From Fodinibius roseus (GTDB lineage Bacteria > Bacteroidota > Rhodothermia > Balneolales > Balneolaceae), in the NCBI RefSeq assembly GCF_900129315.1, contig NZ_FQUS01000008.1, forward strand, positions 124,001 through 188,000: a stretch of DNA of 64,000 nt. The letters are read 5' to 3'. Each line of letters opens with the position of its first letter. Position 1 is the stretch's first letter. Under the pieces are notes generated by a model that saw only the letters and a list, made by a program, of their open reading frames with translations, searched no databases and had not been told where the DNA came from. The translations under genes were made by a program, and so were the position numbers. Positions 38,532 through 48,077 of the stretch are shown here, piece after piece.

Positions 38532-40040
38532 ATGAAGAAATTCATAAACGTTACCTTGTTAAGCATCTTTGTACTTGCAGGGACTGCCTGCGACGACGGG
38601 GTTGTGAATTTAAACAAAGAGCCTTTGGGAGAACCCTCCAGTTCTACGCTGTATACTACAGAGGAGGGGATTCATAAACTTCTCAACGGGGCCTATGCCC
38701 AGACCAGGAGTTTTGGGTTAAGCGGATTTGGCCGGTTTGTCGCTAAAGAAGTGGGATCTGATGATACGAATCCCGGCAGTACCCCCGCAGATGGCAGTGT
38801 GCCCCGGATGGAACAAGTCAATAACTTTACGTACCTGACCAGTCAGGGTGATTTGGGTTCTTATTATGACAGTAATTACACGTTGATTGCACGCGCCAAT
38901 ATGGTCATCAACAATGCCCCGGATGTTGAGATGGATGGCGGACTCCAGTCACGATATATCGGGGAGGCTAAGTTTTTAAGAGCGGTTGCCTACTTTAATC
39001 TGGTGAGAGGATGGGGCGGGGTACCCCTCTATGAGGAAGTACCCGGAGACCCGGAAGAAGCGGCACAGGTAAAGCCGAGAGCATCGGAAGAGGAGGTTTA
39101 CCAGTTAATTGTAACCGACCTGGAGAGCGCGGTCGAGGATCTGCCACTTAAAAGTGAATATGCTTCTTCGGAACGGGGAAGAGCGACAAAGGGAGCGGCC
39201 AGGACCATGCTTGCCCAGGTATATCTTTTCCGGCAGGATTATGAAAACGCGCTGAGCTATGCCATGGATGTAATTGATTCCGGTGAATATAATTTGCTGG
39301 ACACTTATGACCAGAACTGGAGCGTTGAGCACCAAAATGGTGCGGAGTCTATTTTTGAAGTCCAGTTTATAACACGAGATGAACAGGATATATCAAACGA
39401 ATGGAACAAATGGCAGGGAGTCAGAGGGAATATAGGATGGGGCTTCTTTTCTCCCTCCGAAGATCTGGCGAATGCCTATGAAGATGGCGACCCAAGAAGA
39501 GATTACACCATATTTTTCGAAGGAGAAGCCTGGCCCGGAACACCGGATGAGGTTCCGGAATTTGCCGAGGGCGCCGATCCGCGGGCGAATCAAAAAACGC
39601 TGCTTCCCAAACCGTGGCCCGTCGGCTACCCGTCAAATTCACCGGTCAATATGGTGGTTATGCGTTATGCCGATGTGCTGCTCATGGCTGCAGAAGCTCA
39701 TAATGAGTTGGGTAATACGGGAGAGGCTTTAATGTACCTTGAAATGATACGAGCCCGTGCAAGAGAAGGCGAGCCGTCGGTATTACCGGAGATTACGACG
39801 ACCAGCCGAGAAGAGCTGCGTCATGAAATATGGCAGGAACGCCGGTATGAGCTGGCCCTGGAAGGCTACCGTTATTATGATATCATGCGCTATAACAAGG
39901 TAGAGCCGGGGTATGCCAAGGAATTATTTGATGCCCTGGGGAAAACCGATTTTGATCCCAATAAGCATACACTGTTTCCTATTCCCCAAAGTGAAATCGA
40001 CTTTTCAGGGGGACAGTTGGAACAGAATCCGGGGTGGTAG
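38532..40040 (+). CDS. RagB/SusD family nutrient uptake lipoprotein (PUL 1)
   Basis: The 502-residue protein has a lipoprotein signal (MKKFINVTLLSIFVLAGTAC). The SusD fold shows LNGAYAQTRSF, YIGEAKFLRAVAYFNLVRGWGGVPL and RGRATKGAARTMLAQVYLF. The C-terminal block is RYADVLLMAAEAHNELG, ELRHEIWQERRYELALEGYRYYD and FPIPQSEIDFSGG. It captures the polysaccharide fragment at the cell surface and closes the SusC channel. It lies 18 bp from SusC, as is usual. Confidence 0.95.
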   Translation: MKKFINVTLLSIFVLAGTACDDGVVNLNKEPLGEPSSSTLYTTEEGIHKLLNGAYAQTRSFGLSGFGRFVAKEVGSDDTNPGSTPADGSVPRMEQVNNFTYLTSQGDLGSYYDSNYTLIARANMVINNAPDVEMDGGLQSRYIGEAKFLRAVAYFNLVRGWGGVPLYEEVPGDPEEAAQVKPRASEEEVYQLIVTDLESAVEDLPLKSEYASSERGRATKGAARTMLAQVYLFRQDYENALSYAMDVIDSGEYNLLDTYDQNWSVEHQNGAESIFEVQFITRDEQDISNEWNKWQGVRGNIGWGFFSPSEDLANAYEDGDPRRDYTIFFEGEAWPGTPDEVPEFAEGADPRANQKTLLPKPWPVGYPSNSPVNMVVMRYADVLLMAAEAHNELGNTGEALMYLEMIRARAREGEPSVLPEITTTSREELRHEIWQERRYELALEGYRYYDIMRYNKVEPGYAKELFDALGKTDFDPNKHTLFPIPQSEIDFSGGQLEQNPGW

Positions 40041-40155
40041 GAGAAAGATGGAGCTCTGCATTTATATTTTTTGCATGTTCTGATCCCAATGCCGGCAGGA
40101 GATGGGATAATTGGGGCAATACCGAATATTATGAATTAAAATCCCGGTTACTGGT

Positions 40156-41748
40156 TTGTCAACTGCTAAGACTATATTTATTATTCTCCTGGCTTCTGTC
40201 CTCCTTTTTTCCTGTTCCCAAAAGTCGGAAGAAACCGAGAATACAGGCGAAGGCAAACGGCCGAATATTATCTTTATCATGACGGACGATCAGGCGACCC
40301 GCACGGTCAGCGCCTACGAGGGAGCTATAAACAGCACGCCCAATATCGACCGACTGGCTGAAGAAGGAGCGGTCTTCCGGAACAGCTTTGTGGCCAATTC
40401 CATATGTAACCCGAGCCGGGCTGCGATCCTCACCGGCAAGCACAGCCACAAAAACGGCGTAGTCGGCAATGCCTCTTCCTGGGATAACCGTCAGGCTAAT
40501 CTGCCGCGACTGCTGCAGGATGCGGGTTATACCACGGCCCTGATCGGCAAATGGCATATGAACAACCCACCGGGCGACGAGTTTGATTATTCAGACCGGC
40601 TTACGGGAGCGGGGAAACAGGGCTTTTATTATAACCCTGAATTTGTCACCGGTGACGCTGATACGAGCAAAGCGGTACAGGGACACTCCACCGACCTGGT
40701 AACCGGTAAAGCCCTCCTGTGGCTTACAGGCCACACCGGTCGCCAGCAGGATCCCTTTATGCTCTTTGTCCAGTACAAAGCTCCTCACGTGCCCCGCATG
40801 CCGGAGTTCCGCTTTCTCGACCGGTATCAACATGTCACCATCCCCGAACCCCCGACCCTGTTTGACGACTATGATACCCGGGAGCCCTATGCCGAAAAGG
40901 CGAATATGAACATCCATTACAACCCGCTGCCCCCGCTGGAGGAACATGATCCTTGCGAAAATATCTATTATGACCGGATGACCCAGGAGCAGCTCAGGCG
41001 ATGGCACCGATACAAGGATCCTGAGGCGGAGAGGTACCGGGAACGGACGAAAACGAACGGAAAAGAGCTCCGTAAATTCGAATATCAGCTGTTCATTAAG
41101 GATTACCTGCGCCTTATCGACGGCGTGGATGAAAATGTAGGCAGGTTACTGGACTGGCTCGAAGAGCACCCGGAGATCCGGGATAATACCGTGGTGGTTT
41201 TCACCTCCGACCAGGGATTCTTCACGGGTGAGCACGGTTGGGCGGAGAAACGGTTTATGTACGAGGAATCACTGACGATGCCCCTTTTGATGCGATGGCC
41301 CGGCCATATTAAGCCCGGCAGCAGCATTGACGCCATGGTACAGAACATCGATTTTGCTCCCACTTTCCTGGATCTTGCCGACACTAAGATATCCGATGAC
41401 ATGCAGGGACGATCATTCGCACCGCTGCTGGAAGGAGAGACTCCCGACGACTGGCGGCAAAGTATCTATTACCACTATTATGATCACGGACTGCACGGCG
41501 TTCCGCGGCATGACGGCGTGCGAACCGGCCGCTACAAGCTGATCCATTTTTATACGGATGACGTGTGGGAATTCTACGATTTGGAAAAGGATCCCCGTGA
41601 AGTGGAGAATCAGTATGGTGACCAGGAATATGAGGAGACGATTAAAGAACTCAAAGAGGAACTGGATCGGCTGAGAAATTATTATGAGGTGCCCGCGGAG
41701 CATTTTCAACCGCCCTATGTTACAGCCGGACAAGATCAGAAGCTGTGA
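40156..41748 (+). CDS. Secreted sulfatase, formylglycine type
   Basis: The protein has 530 residues. No ATG is available after the stop at 40132, so TTG at 40156 is chosen. It begins with a lipoprotein signal (STAKTIFIILLASVLLFSC). The alkaline-phosphatase-fold sulfatase shows NIIFIMTDDQATR (calcium Asp44, Asp45) and the catalytic NSICNPSRAAILTGK with Cys84 to be converted to formylglycine. VVFTSDQGFFTGEHGWAEK and KWHM motifs are also present. It belongs to the S1 sulfatases that cut sulfate esters from glycans. It is third in the PUL 1 run, suggesting a sulfated substrate. Confidence 0.93.
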   Translation: MSTAKTIFIILLASVLLFSCSQKSEETENTGEGKRPNIIFIMTDDQATRTVSAYEGAINSTPNIDRLAEEGAVFRNSFVANSICNPSRAAILTGKHSHKNGVVGNASSWDNRQANLPRLLQDAGYTTALIGKWHMNNPPGDEFDYSDRLTGAGKQGFYYNPEFVTGDADTSKAVQGHSTDLVTGKALLWLTGHTGRQQDPFMLFVQYKAPHVPRMPEFRFLDRYQHVTIPEPPTLFDDYDTREPYAEKANMNIHYNPLPPLEEHDPCENIYYDRMTQEQLRRWHRYKDPEAERYRERTKTNGKELRKFEYQLFIKDYLRLIDGVDENVGRLLDWLEEHPEIRDNTVVVFTSDQGFFTGEHGWAEKRFMYEESLTMPLLMRWPGHIKPGSSIDAMVQNIDFAPTFLDLADTKISDDMQGRSFAPLLEGETPDDWRQSIYYHYYDHGLHGVPRHDGVRTGRYKLIHFYTDDVWEFYDLEKDPREVENQYGDQEYEETIKELKEELDRLRNYYEVPAEHFQPPYVTAGQDQKL

Positions 41749-41789
41749 ATATTATTCGTACATCCGTTAATTCCAACTTAACCTGAGTC

Positions 41790-43169
41790 ATGAAAAAATT
41801 ACTTCGCATTGCAGCACTTGCCGTTTTCGCATCGGTTGCCACCATCGGCTGCCGGTCCCCCGAACCCACGTCCCCGGCCAAACAGGCCCCGGAAGGCGCG
41901 GCCACGCAAATTTCAGAAGATTCGCTTTTGACGCTTACCCAGGAGCGAACCTTCCAGTATTTCTGGGATGGCGCCGAACCCAATTCCGGGATGGCGCGCG
42001 AGCGTTTTCATATGAACGGCAACTATCCGCAAAATGATAAGCATATCGTTACCTCGGGCGGGTCCGGCTTTGGCATTATGGCTATTATCGTGGGCATGGA
42101 GCGCAATTTTATCACGGACCAGAAGGGGGTTGACCGGCTGGAGCGGATCGTGAAGTTCCTGAAGGAGGCCGACCGTTTTCACGGCGCGTGGCCCCACTGG
42201 TTAAACGGGGAAACAGGCGAGGTAAAACCTTTCGGAACGCAGGATGACGGCGGAGATCTGGTGGAAACGTCATTTCTGGTTCAGGGACTCCTTACAGCGC
42301 GGCAATACTTGCGGCGGGACGGCGGCCAGGAAGAAGTATTTCTGGCCGCCCAAATGGATACGCTCTGGCGGCAGGTGGAGTGGGACTGGTATACCAAAGG
42401 GGGCGAGGATGTGTTGTACTGGCACTGGTCTCCCGATTACGGCTGGGAGATGAATTTTCCTCTCGAGGGATATAATGAAACCCTGATAACCTATGTGCTG
42501 GCCACCTCGTCCCCCACACATACGATTTCAGCGGATGCGTATCACGAGGGCTGGGCGCGCAACGGAAATATAACGGCCGATGTCACAACCTACGGATATG
42601 AGCTGCAGCTTTCTCACAACGGGGCGCCCCGGTATGGGGGACCCTTGTTCTGGGCGCACTATTCGTACCTGGGACTCGATCCCCGGGGACTCAAAGACCG
42701 GTATGCCGACTATTGGCAGGAAAACAGGAATCATACGCTTATCAACAGGCAGTGGGCCGTTGAAAATCCCCATAATTACGAGGGATACGGGGAGGATTTA
42801 TGGGGACTTACCGCCAGTTACTCGGTCAACGGATACGCGGCACATCGCCCCGGGGAGGAAGATCTGGGAGTCATTTCCCCGACGGCAGCTCTTTCCTCCT
42901 TTCCCTACACCCCGGAATACTCGATGGATGTGCTGCAGAATTTCTACTCTAATCTGAGCGGCAAAATCTTAGGTCCCTATGGATTCTATGATGCCTTTAG
43001 CCTGGAAGATGACTGGTTTCCCCAAAAATACCTGGCCATCGACCAGGGACCTATTGTGGTGATGATTGAAAACCACCGCACCGGACTGCTGTGGGAGTTG
43101 TTCATGTCGAGCCCGGAAGTACAGGAGGGACTGAAAAAGCTGGATTTTCAGAGTCCCCATCTGGAGTGA
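41790..43169 (+). CDS. GH144-type glucoamylase-like family protein (endo-beta-1,2-glucanase candidate)
   Basis: The 459-residue lipoprotein (signal ending VATIGC) has the glycoamylase-like fold. RTFQYFWDGAEPNSGMARER opens the domain. The family then shows TSGGSGFGIMAIIVGMER, GDLVETSFLVQGLLTAR and YWHWSPDYGWEMNFPLEGYNE. The late blocks are YGEDLWGLTASYSVNGYAA and PTAALSSFPYTPEYS. GH144 enzymes cut beta-1,2-glucan to sophoro-oligosaccharides; the specific activity here is from homology. It lies 41 bp from the sulfatase gene, in one transcription unit. Confidence 0.88.
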   Translation: MKKLLRIAALAVFASVATIGCRSPEPTSPAKQAPEGAATQISEDSLLTLTQERTFQYFWDGAEPNSGMARERFHMNGNYPQNDKHIVTSGGSGFGIMAIIVGMERNFITDQKGVDRLERIVKFLKEADRFHGAWPHWLNGETGEVKPFGTQDDGGDLVETSFLVQGLLTARQYLRRDGGQEEVFLAAQMDTLWRQVEWDWYTKGGEDVLYWHWSPDYGWEMNFPLEGYNETLITYVLATSSPTHTISADAYHEGWARNGNITADVTTYGYELQLSHNGAPRYGGPLFWAHYSYLGLDPRGLKDRYADYWQENRNHTLINRQWAVENPHNYEGYGEDLWGLTASYSVNGYAAHRPGEEDLGVISPTAALSSFPYTPEYSMDVLQNFYSNLSGKILGPYGFYDAFSLEDDWFPQKYLAIDQGPIVVMIENHRTGLLWELFMSSPEVQEGLKKLDFQSPHLE

Positions 43170-43382
43170 TGGGATGGAGGACAGACGAGAATTACCGGCT
43201 AAATCGCCTCCTTCAGAGGTGAATAGAAAGAGTTAGAACGGTCTGTTTCACAAAATTTCCTTTGCGCTTTTTTATGAGAGCCGGCAAGGAAACATATGAA
43301 GTGGTTCTGTATATCGTCTCTGTATATGGTCGACGAAAGATAACATGGTCAATAAAGGTTAAGATAAAATAGTGAGAAAGAG

Positions 43383-44393
43383 ATGAATATTCGTAAACAA
43401 CACTATTTAATTTCTGCGGCAGAGGTCCTTTTAATCATGCTGTTGCTGGCCACGCCCGGGGCAGGTCAGCATACCGATATAGTTTCCGATGAGCAAGAAA
43501 TTGATCTAAAAGTAGATTCTTTGCTCAATCGCATGACGCTGGAGGAAAAAATCGGCCAGCTCACGCTATTCACAAGCGATTTAACGACTACGGGTCCGAC
43601 TATCAGGGATGATTATAAGAAACTGATTAATGAAGGGAAGACCGGAGCTATATTCAACGCTTACGGCACCGGGTATACCCGCCAATTGCAGGATGTGGCG
43701 GTGGAGAACAGCCGGCTGGGCATTCCTTTGTTGTTTGGCTACGATGTCATTCACGGCTTTCGAACCATTTTTCCCATCCCGTTGGGTGAGGCGGCAAGCT
43801 GGGACCCCGGGTTAGCCCGAAAAACATCCCGCGCAGCCGCCCGGGAAGCCGCCGCCACCGGCCTGCACTGGACCTTCGCGCCCATGGTGGATGTGTCCCG
43901 TGACCCCCGGTGGGGACGCATAGCCGAGAGTGCCGGCGAAGACCCTTATCTCAACTCGCGGTTTGCCGAAGCCCGGGTCGAAGGGTTTCAGGGTACTGAC
44001 TTGGAGGATGCCGAGACTATTCTGGCTACGGCCAAGCATTTCGCGGCCTATGGGGCCGCGGAAGGGGGGCGGGACTATAATACGGTCAATATGTCTGATC
44101 GACGGCTTTGGGAAGTTTACCTGCCTCCGTTCAAAGCGGCTATAGATGCCGGGGTCGGCAGCTTTATGACGGCTTTCAATGAGTATAACGGCGTGCCCGC
44201 AACCGGGAATAAATACCTTTTCAATACTATTTTACGCGACCGGTGGGACTTTGAAGGGTTTGTCGTCACCGATTATACCTCCATCCCCGAAATGATTGCC
44301 CACGGGGCCGCAAAAGATGAAGCGGCGGCGGCAGCCATGGCGATGGATGCGAATGTTGACGATGTGAAAAAAGCCGAAGTGATCATTCAATGA
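43383..44393 (+). CDS. GH3 beta-glucosidase, truncated to the N-terminal domain (probable decayed gene)
   Basis: The frame encodes 336 residues; complete BglX-type enzymes have about 750. A signal peptide is followed by VDSLLNRMTLEEKIGQLTLF, LFGYDVIHGFRTIFPIPLGEAA, DPRWGRIAESAGEDP, AKHFAAYGAAEGGRDYN and GFVVTDYTSIPEM, with nucleophile Asp at about residue 297. The protein then ends abruptly as AMDANVDDVKKAEVIIQ. The GH3 C-terminal and fibronectin-like domains, which supply the acid/base residue, are missing. The final DVKKAEVIIQ resembles the extreme C-terminus of full-length members (a DVxxAEF-like end), which suggests an in-frame internal deletion. It is probably inactive. Confidence 0.85.
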   Translation: MNIRKQHYLISAAEVLLIMLLLATPGAGQHTDIVSDEQEIDLKVDSLLNRMTLEEKIGQLTLFTSDLTTTGPTIRDDYKKLINEGKTGAIFNAYGTGYTRQLQDVAVENSRLGIPLLFGYDVIHGFRTIFPIPLGEAASWDPGLARKTSRAAAREAAATGLHWTFAPMVDVSRDPRWGRIAESAGEDPYLNSRFAEARVEGFQGTDLEDAETILATAKHFAAYGAAEGGRDYNTVNMSDRRLWEVYLPPFKAAIDAGVGSFMTAFNEYNGVPATGNKYLFNTILRDRWDFEGFVVTDYTSIPEMIAHGAAKDEAAAAAMAMDANVDDVKKAEVIIQ

Positions 44394-44676
44394 TCAGATC
44401 AGTCTGTCAAATGTCAGCTACCAGATATCAGACGTTATGCCAGGTCCAGGTACCGGGGCACAGGGAACTGCCAGATCCTGTAAAAGTAAATGAAACCTTC
44501 CATTTCCTCCACTTTTATTTTATTTACACCTGCACGGTCTATCCGTTCCTGTGATACCGCAGATCCCGAGCGTTCACATTCACTCTCACCTACACTCTGC
44601 ACTGGCCACAGTTATCCCCGGCCCCCTACTATCTGTTTACAGGTCGCGTAGCCATGATGATGCTATTATGCTGTTA

Positions 44677-45672
44677 TTATGAAGATTCACGCACCTTGAG
44701 GGTTGTGGGAACAAGGTTTAGCATTCGGCCCGGGTGATTGTCGTTGCCCAACAGGGTTTTCATTTTTTGAATGGAGACGGTCCCCAGATGTTCGTAGTGG
44801 GTATGTACGGAAGAGATCTTGGGACGATGCCGCGAGCAGATAGGCAGATCGTCAAATCCCACAATAGCGATATCATCGGGAAAAGATAGTTGCTCGACCA
44901 TCGCCTGCTGCATAAAACCCTGACACATATTATCATTCCCGGCAAAAACGGCTCGCGGGGGGTCCTCAAGCTTGTTAAAGTCATCGAAGGCCTCGATGCC
45001 GGACTCAAAGCTGAAATCTCCTTCAAACTCCCAGCTGAGCTCCATATCCTCCTCGTAGGTTACGTAGTCGATAAACCCGTGGGCCCGTTGACGCGATACA
45101 TTCTTGTCACTGGGACCGTAAATGATGCCAAAGCTCGAATAGCCCTGCTCTTTAAAATGCTGTCCCACCAGTTGTCCACCCCCGTAATTATCGAATCCCA
45201 CCGTCTCAAAGATAGGATAATCCAGGATTTCATTGGAGACTACCGGAAAATCCTCAGGCAGCGCTTCCTTAAGATCTTGATACTGTTGCGTGGAAAATCG
45301 GGGAACATTAATGATCAATCCGTCGTAATCCTCCTTTTCAATCTTTTCTGCAATATCTTTGGTTTTTGGAATATGATCTTCGAGGCTGGAAAAACTGAGC
45401 CGTACATTCTGACGGGAGGCGGCCTTGTTTAATCCGTCAAAGAAGGAAGCATAGAATTCTCCGATCTCTATTCCTGCGATAAGCAGAATATTAAGCAGCT
45501 CGTCGGAACTAATCCCTTTGTCAAAGTTTTGGATCGGGTAGTTGAGCTTCCGGGCACTTTTCAGGATGGTTTTCTTGGTATCCGGATTCGTATCAAATCC
45601 ATTCAGAACTCTTGAAACCGTTGAAATGGAGTATCCGGTATCGTCGGCAATATCTTTTAGTGTAACTTTCAA
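44677..45672 (-). CDS. LacI family transcriptional regulator (paralogue 2)
   Basis: The 331-residue protein starts MKVTLKDIADDTGYSISTVSRVLNG, the LacI helix-turn-helix. The sensor domain contains PPRAVFAGNDNMCQGF and IAIVGFDDLPICSRHRPKIS. It resembles paralogues 1 and 3 throughout. It is encoded on the minus strand, convergent with the truncated GH3 gene and following paralogue 3 in the same direction after 126 bp. Its operator is probably upstream, in the AT-rich 45673-45798 stretch. Confidence 0.93.
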   Translation of the reverse strand: MKVTLKDIADDTGYSISTVSRVLNGFDTNPDTKKTILKSARKLNYPIQNFDKGISSDELLNILLIAGIEIGEFYASFFDGLNKAASRQNVRLSFSSLEDHIPKTKDIAEKIEKEDYDGLIINVPRFSTQQYQDLKEALPEDFPVVSNEILDYPIFETVGFDNYGGGQLVGQHFKEQGYSSFGIIYGPSDKNVSRQRAHGFIDYVTYEEDMELSWEFEGDFSFESGIEAFDDFNKLEDPPRAVFAGNDNMCQGFMQQAMVEQLSFPDDIAIVGFDDLPICSRHRPKISSVHTHYEHLGTVSIQKMKTLLGNDNHPGRMLNLVPTTLKVRESS

Positions 45673-45798
45673 AGCGTAAAAAGGGTTATATGTTAATAAA
45701 TTATTATTTGATTTAAATATGCATGATAAAATAAATAAAATTTAATTATTTATGTAATTAAATTAAATTTAAGGATGCCATAATTTATTTTTGCTTTG

Positions 45799-46803
45799 TT
45801 AAGTAGATTCCCGGGCTTCGACCGTGACCGGCACCAGGCTTAAAACGCCCTGCCTCTTCACCGGATTGTTGATTACTTCTTTGATTTTCTCCATGGTTAC
45901 CATACCCAGTTTCTCATAGTCAGTATTAATGGAGGAAATGGTGGGCTGGTGCCGCCTGCATATCGGCATATCATCATAGCCTATGAGGGCAACATCATCC
46001 GGAATATGGTAATGGTGACTGATTGCCTCCTCCAAAAAAGCATGTCCCATATTGTCATTACTGGCAAACAGAGCCCTCGGCCTGTCTGCTGTATTATGGA
46101 ATGCTTCAAAAGCTTTCTGGCCCGATTTAAAACTAAAGTTTCCATCATACGTCCAGATCAACTCCATATCACGGGTCTGCGTGATGTAGTCGCGAAACCC
46201 ATTGAGGCGATAGCGTGCTTCCGGCTTTTCCATCGGGCCTTTTAAAATACCGCATTTTTTATAGCCTTGATCGTACAAATGTTCAGCAGCCATAAAACCG
46301 CCGCTGTAACCATCGAACGTTACAGTAGGGAGAACAGGATTTTCAATAAGAGCGTTTGATACGATGGGAAAGTTTTTTGGAAGTGTGTTAAACAGCTTTT
46401 GATAGTGCTCTCGACGAAATCCAGGGGCGTAGAGTATCAGACCTTCATAATAATGGTCCTCTACCAGCCTTTGGAGCATTTGCAGGGACTGTGTGAATGT
46501 CTGAGGCAAACTGGTCATCGACAGATGGATCCGGCTTTTTTGGGCCGCTCTGTCCAATCCGAAGAACAGGGAGGAGTAAAATTCCCCCAGCCGAAATTCT
46601 GTGGCAATGCATATATTTTTTAAGGCCTTGTCGGCGTACGTATCGTTATCCCTATTTAAAATAGGATAGTTTAATCGCTGAGCACTTTGGTATATCTTGC
46701 GGGTTGTTTTGCTGCTTATCTTGTCCGATCCATTTAGAACGCGCGATACCGTGGATATCGAGTACCCCGTATCCTCAGCAATATCTTTGAGTGTTACTTT
46801 CAA
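45799..46803 (-). CDS. LacI family transcriptional regulator (paralogue 3)
   Basis: The 334-residue protein begins MKVTLKDIAEDTGYSISTVSRVLNG, almost identical to paralogue 2 in the DNA-binding helices. The sensor has RPRALFASNDNMGHAF and VALIGYDDMPICRRHQPTIS. Similar first helices suggest overlapping operators for paralogues 2 and 3, while paralogue 1 differs slightly (DSGFSEST). It is the first gene of the tandem pair, read leftwards, and an inverted repeat lies 75 bp upstream. Confidence 0.93.
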   Translation of the reverse strand: MKVTLKDIAEDTGYSISTVSRVLNGSDKISSKTTRKIYQSAQRLNYPILNRDNDTYADKALKNICIATEFRLGEFYSSLFFGLDRAAQKSRIHLSMTSLPQTFTQSLQMLQRLVEDHYYEGLILYAPGFRREHYQKLFNTLPKNFPIVSNALIENPVLPTVTFDGYSGGFMAAEHLYDQGYKKCGILKGPMEKPEARYRLNGFRDYITQTRDMELIWTYDGNFSFKSGQKAFEAFHNTADRPRALFASNDNMGHAFLEEAISHHYHIPDDVALIGYDDMPICRRHQPTISSINTDYEKLGMVTMEKIKEVINNPVKRQGVLSLVPVTVEAREST

Positions 46804-46877
46804 GCCTAAGTTGTTTTTTCAGAGTTTTCAATCATCTTGATAAGACGACCGTGATTAGCCAAACGTTATTTGTACAA

Positions 46878-46898
46878 TGCGTGCAAAAAATTTACGCA
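46878..46898. promoter_or_regulatory. Inverted repeat upstream of LacI paralogue 3, possible operator
   Basis: TGCGT at 46878-46882 and ACGCA at 46894-46898 face each other across an 11-base AT-rich centre. The site lies 75-95 bp before the LacI start. LacI-type operators are usually more compact, so this could also bind another regulator. Confidence 0.35.
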
Positions 46899-47012
46899 CC
46901 CGAATATAAGAAATAGTTTATATTTATTTTAATGCCCGTCAGATCTTTGTAGTACTATTCTACGATTGAAAAAAGACATTATTATAAAAAAAAGAAAGAA
47001 AAATTTATAAAA

Positions 47013-47050
47013 CTGACCTTAAACAAAATCCCTGGTTTTTCGAAGTCTTT
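47013..47050 (-). repeat. Fragment of the dispersed repeat, copy 8 (end only)
   Basis: TGACCTTAAACAAAATCC followed by CTGGTTTTTCGAAGTCTTT matches the right end of copy 3 (subfamily B). The rest of the element is not present, so this is a truncated copy about 150 bp left of the full-length copy 6. Confidence 0.6.
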
Positions 47051-47203
47051 GAAAGGAATACGACTGGAATTCTTTTTTCCGGGAAGGGATGGCGGATGAA
47101 AAGGGATTGTAGCATTTCTGTGATATTTTACTTTATTTGAGAATATCTGTCGCTTCATTAAATTTTTTTTAACAAAAGATCAGGCTGTGGGACTATATAT
47201 TTT

Positions 47204-47347
47204 AGAAGGTTTTGATAAACCAGAACTTTTAGTCAATATCAACCCCTGAGTGCATTTATAACCACAGCATATAATAACAGTATATGAGGATGCTGAATGC
47301 GCGAAAATACAGCAATTGACAAAAAGAACGGTTTTGTAAAGGATTCT
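47204..47347 (+). repeat. 144-bp dispersed repeat, copy 6 (subfamily A)
   Basis: It begins AGAAGGTTTTGATAAACC and ends CGGTTTTGTAAAGGATTCT, degraded forms of the family ends. The centre has AGTCAATATCAACCCCTGAG and CACAGCATATAATAACAGTA. It is 3 bp longer than the standard 141 bp. It lies about 95 bp before the second ECF sigma gene and may separate that locus from the LacI genes. Confidence 0.8.
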
Positions 47348-47442
47348 TTAATAAAAGATATTCCTGGATGATGTGAGGATGGATTAGTGCTGGGTTACAA
47401 TGGATGACAGCTGATGAATAATATCAATATTGACCGGAATTT

Positions 47443-48072
47443 ATGATAGAACCGATACAGTCGGGCGGTGATTCAGAGTATGAGACATTAAGTGATTCCG
47501 AAGCCTGGAAGGCGTTCCTGGACGGGAATTGTGACGCCTTTCAATATCTGTTTCGAACGTATTACGACGATCTGTATCATTATGCGGTGAAATTTAGCGG
47601 GGAGCCCGCAGTTGCTGAGGATCATATACAAAAGCTTTTTTTTAAACTATGGCGGCGAAGAGACCAGCTGGATGAGGTGGAAGGAGTAAAGACCTATCTA
47701 TGGACTGCTTTACGGAGGAGTATGATCGATACTCATCGCAGGAAGAAAACAGAAGAAAAATACCTGAATAAGCTCGAAGGTACCCGTGATCGGATGCAAT
47801 TTACGGCCGAGGAACTTATTATCCGCCATGAGAGAGATGCGATCCAGTCAACAGCATTAAAAGAGGCTATAAATCAACTCACCCCCAAGGAGCGTGAAGT
47901 GTTATACCTGAAATTTTATGAAGGGATGAATTATGAAGAGATCGAGCAGATTATGTCTGTGAGTTATCAGACCTCACGGAACTATGTGTACAGAGCACTG
48001 CAGTCATTAAAAGCAATATTGACCTCAGAAGTGGCCCTGGGAGTGCTGTTATTGGGACTTTTATCGTTTTGA
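47443..48072 (+). CDS. ECF RNA polymerase sigma factor, FecI-like (PUL 2)
   Basis: The 209-residue protein has region 2 (FQYLFRTYYDDLYHYAVKFSG and AEDHIQKLFFKLWRRRDQL) and region 4 (LTPKEREVLYLKFYEGMNYE with SYQTSRNYVYRALQSLKAIL). A hydrophobic tail (about 190-207) follows. It belongs to the ECF group that works with FecR proteins and STN-type SusC receptors in Bacteroidota. The FecR gene comes next after 452 bp. Signalling is presumably from the outer membrane receptor through FecR to this factor. Confidence 0.93.
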   Translation: MIEPIQSGGDSEYETLSDSEAWKAFLDGNCDAFQYLFRTYYDDLYHYAVKFSGEPAVAEDHIQKLFFKLWRRRDQLDEVEGVKTYLWTALRRSMIDTHRRKKTEEKYLNKLEGTRDRMQFTAEELIIRHERDAIQSTALKEAINQLTPKEREVLYLKFYEGMNYEEIEQIMSVSYQTSRNYVYRALQSLKAILTSEVALGVLLLGLLSF

Positions 48073-48077
48073 GCATG

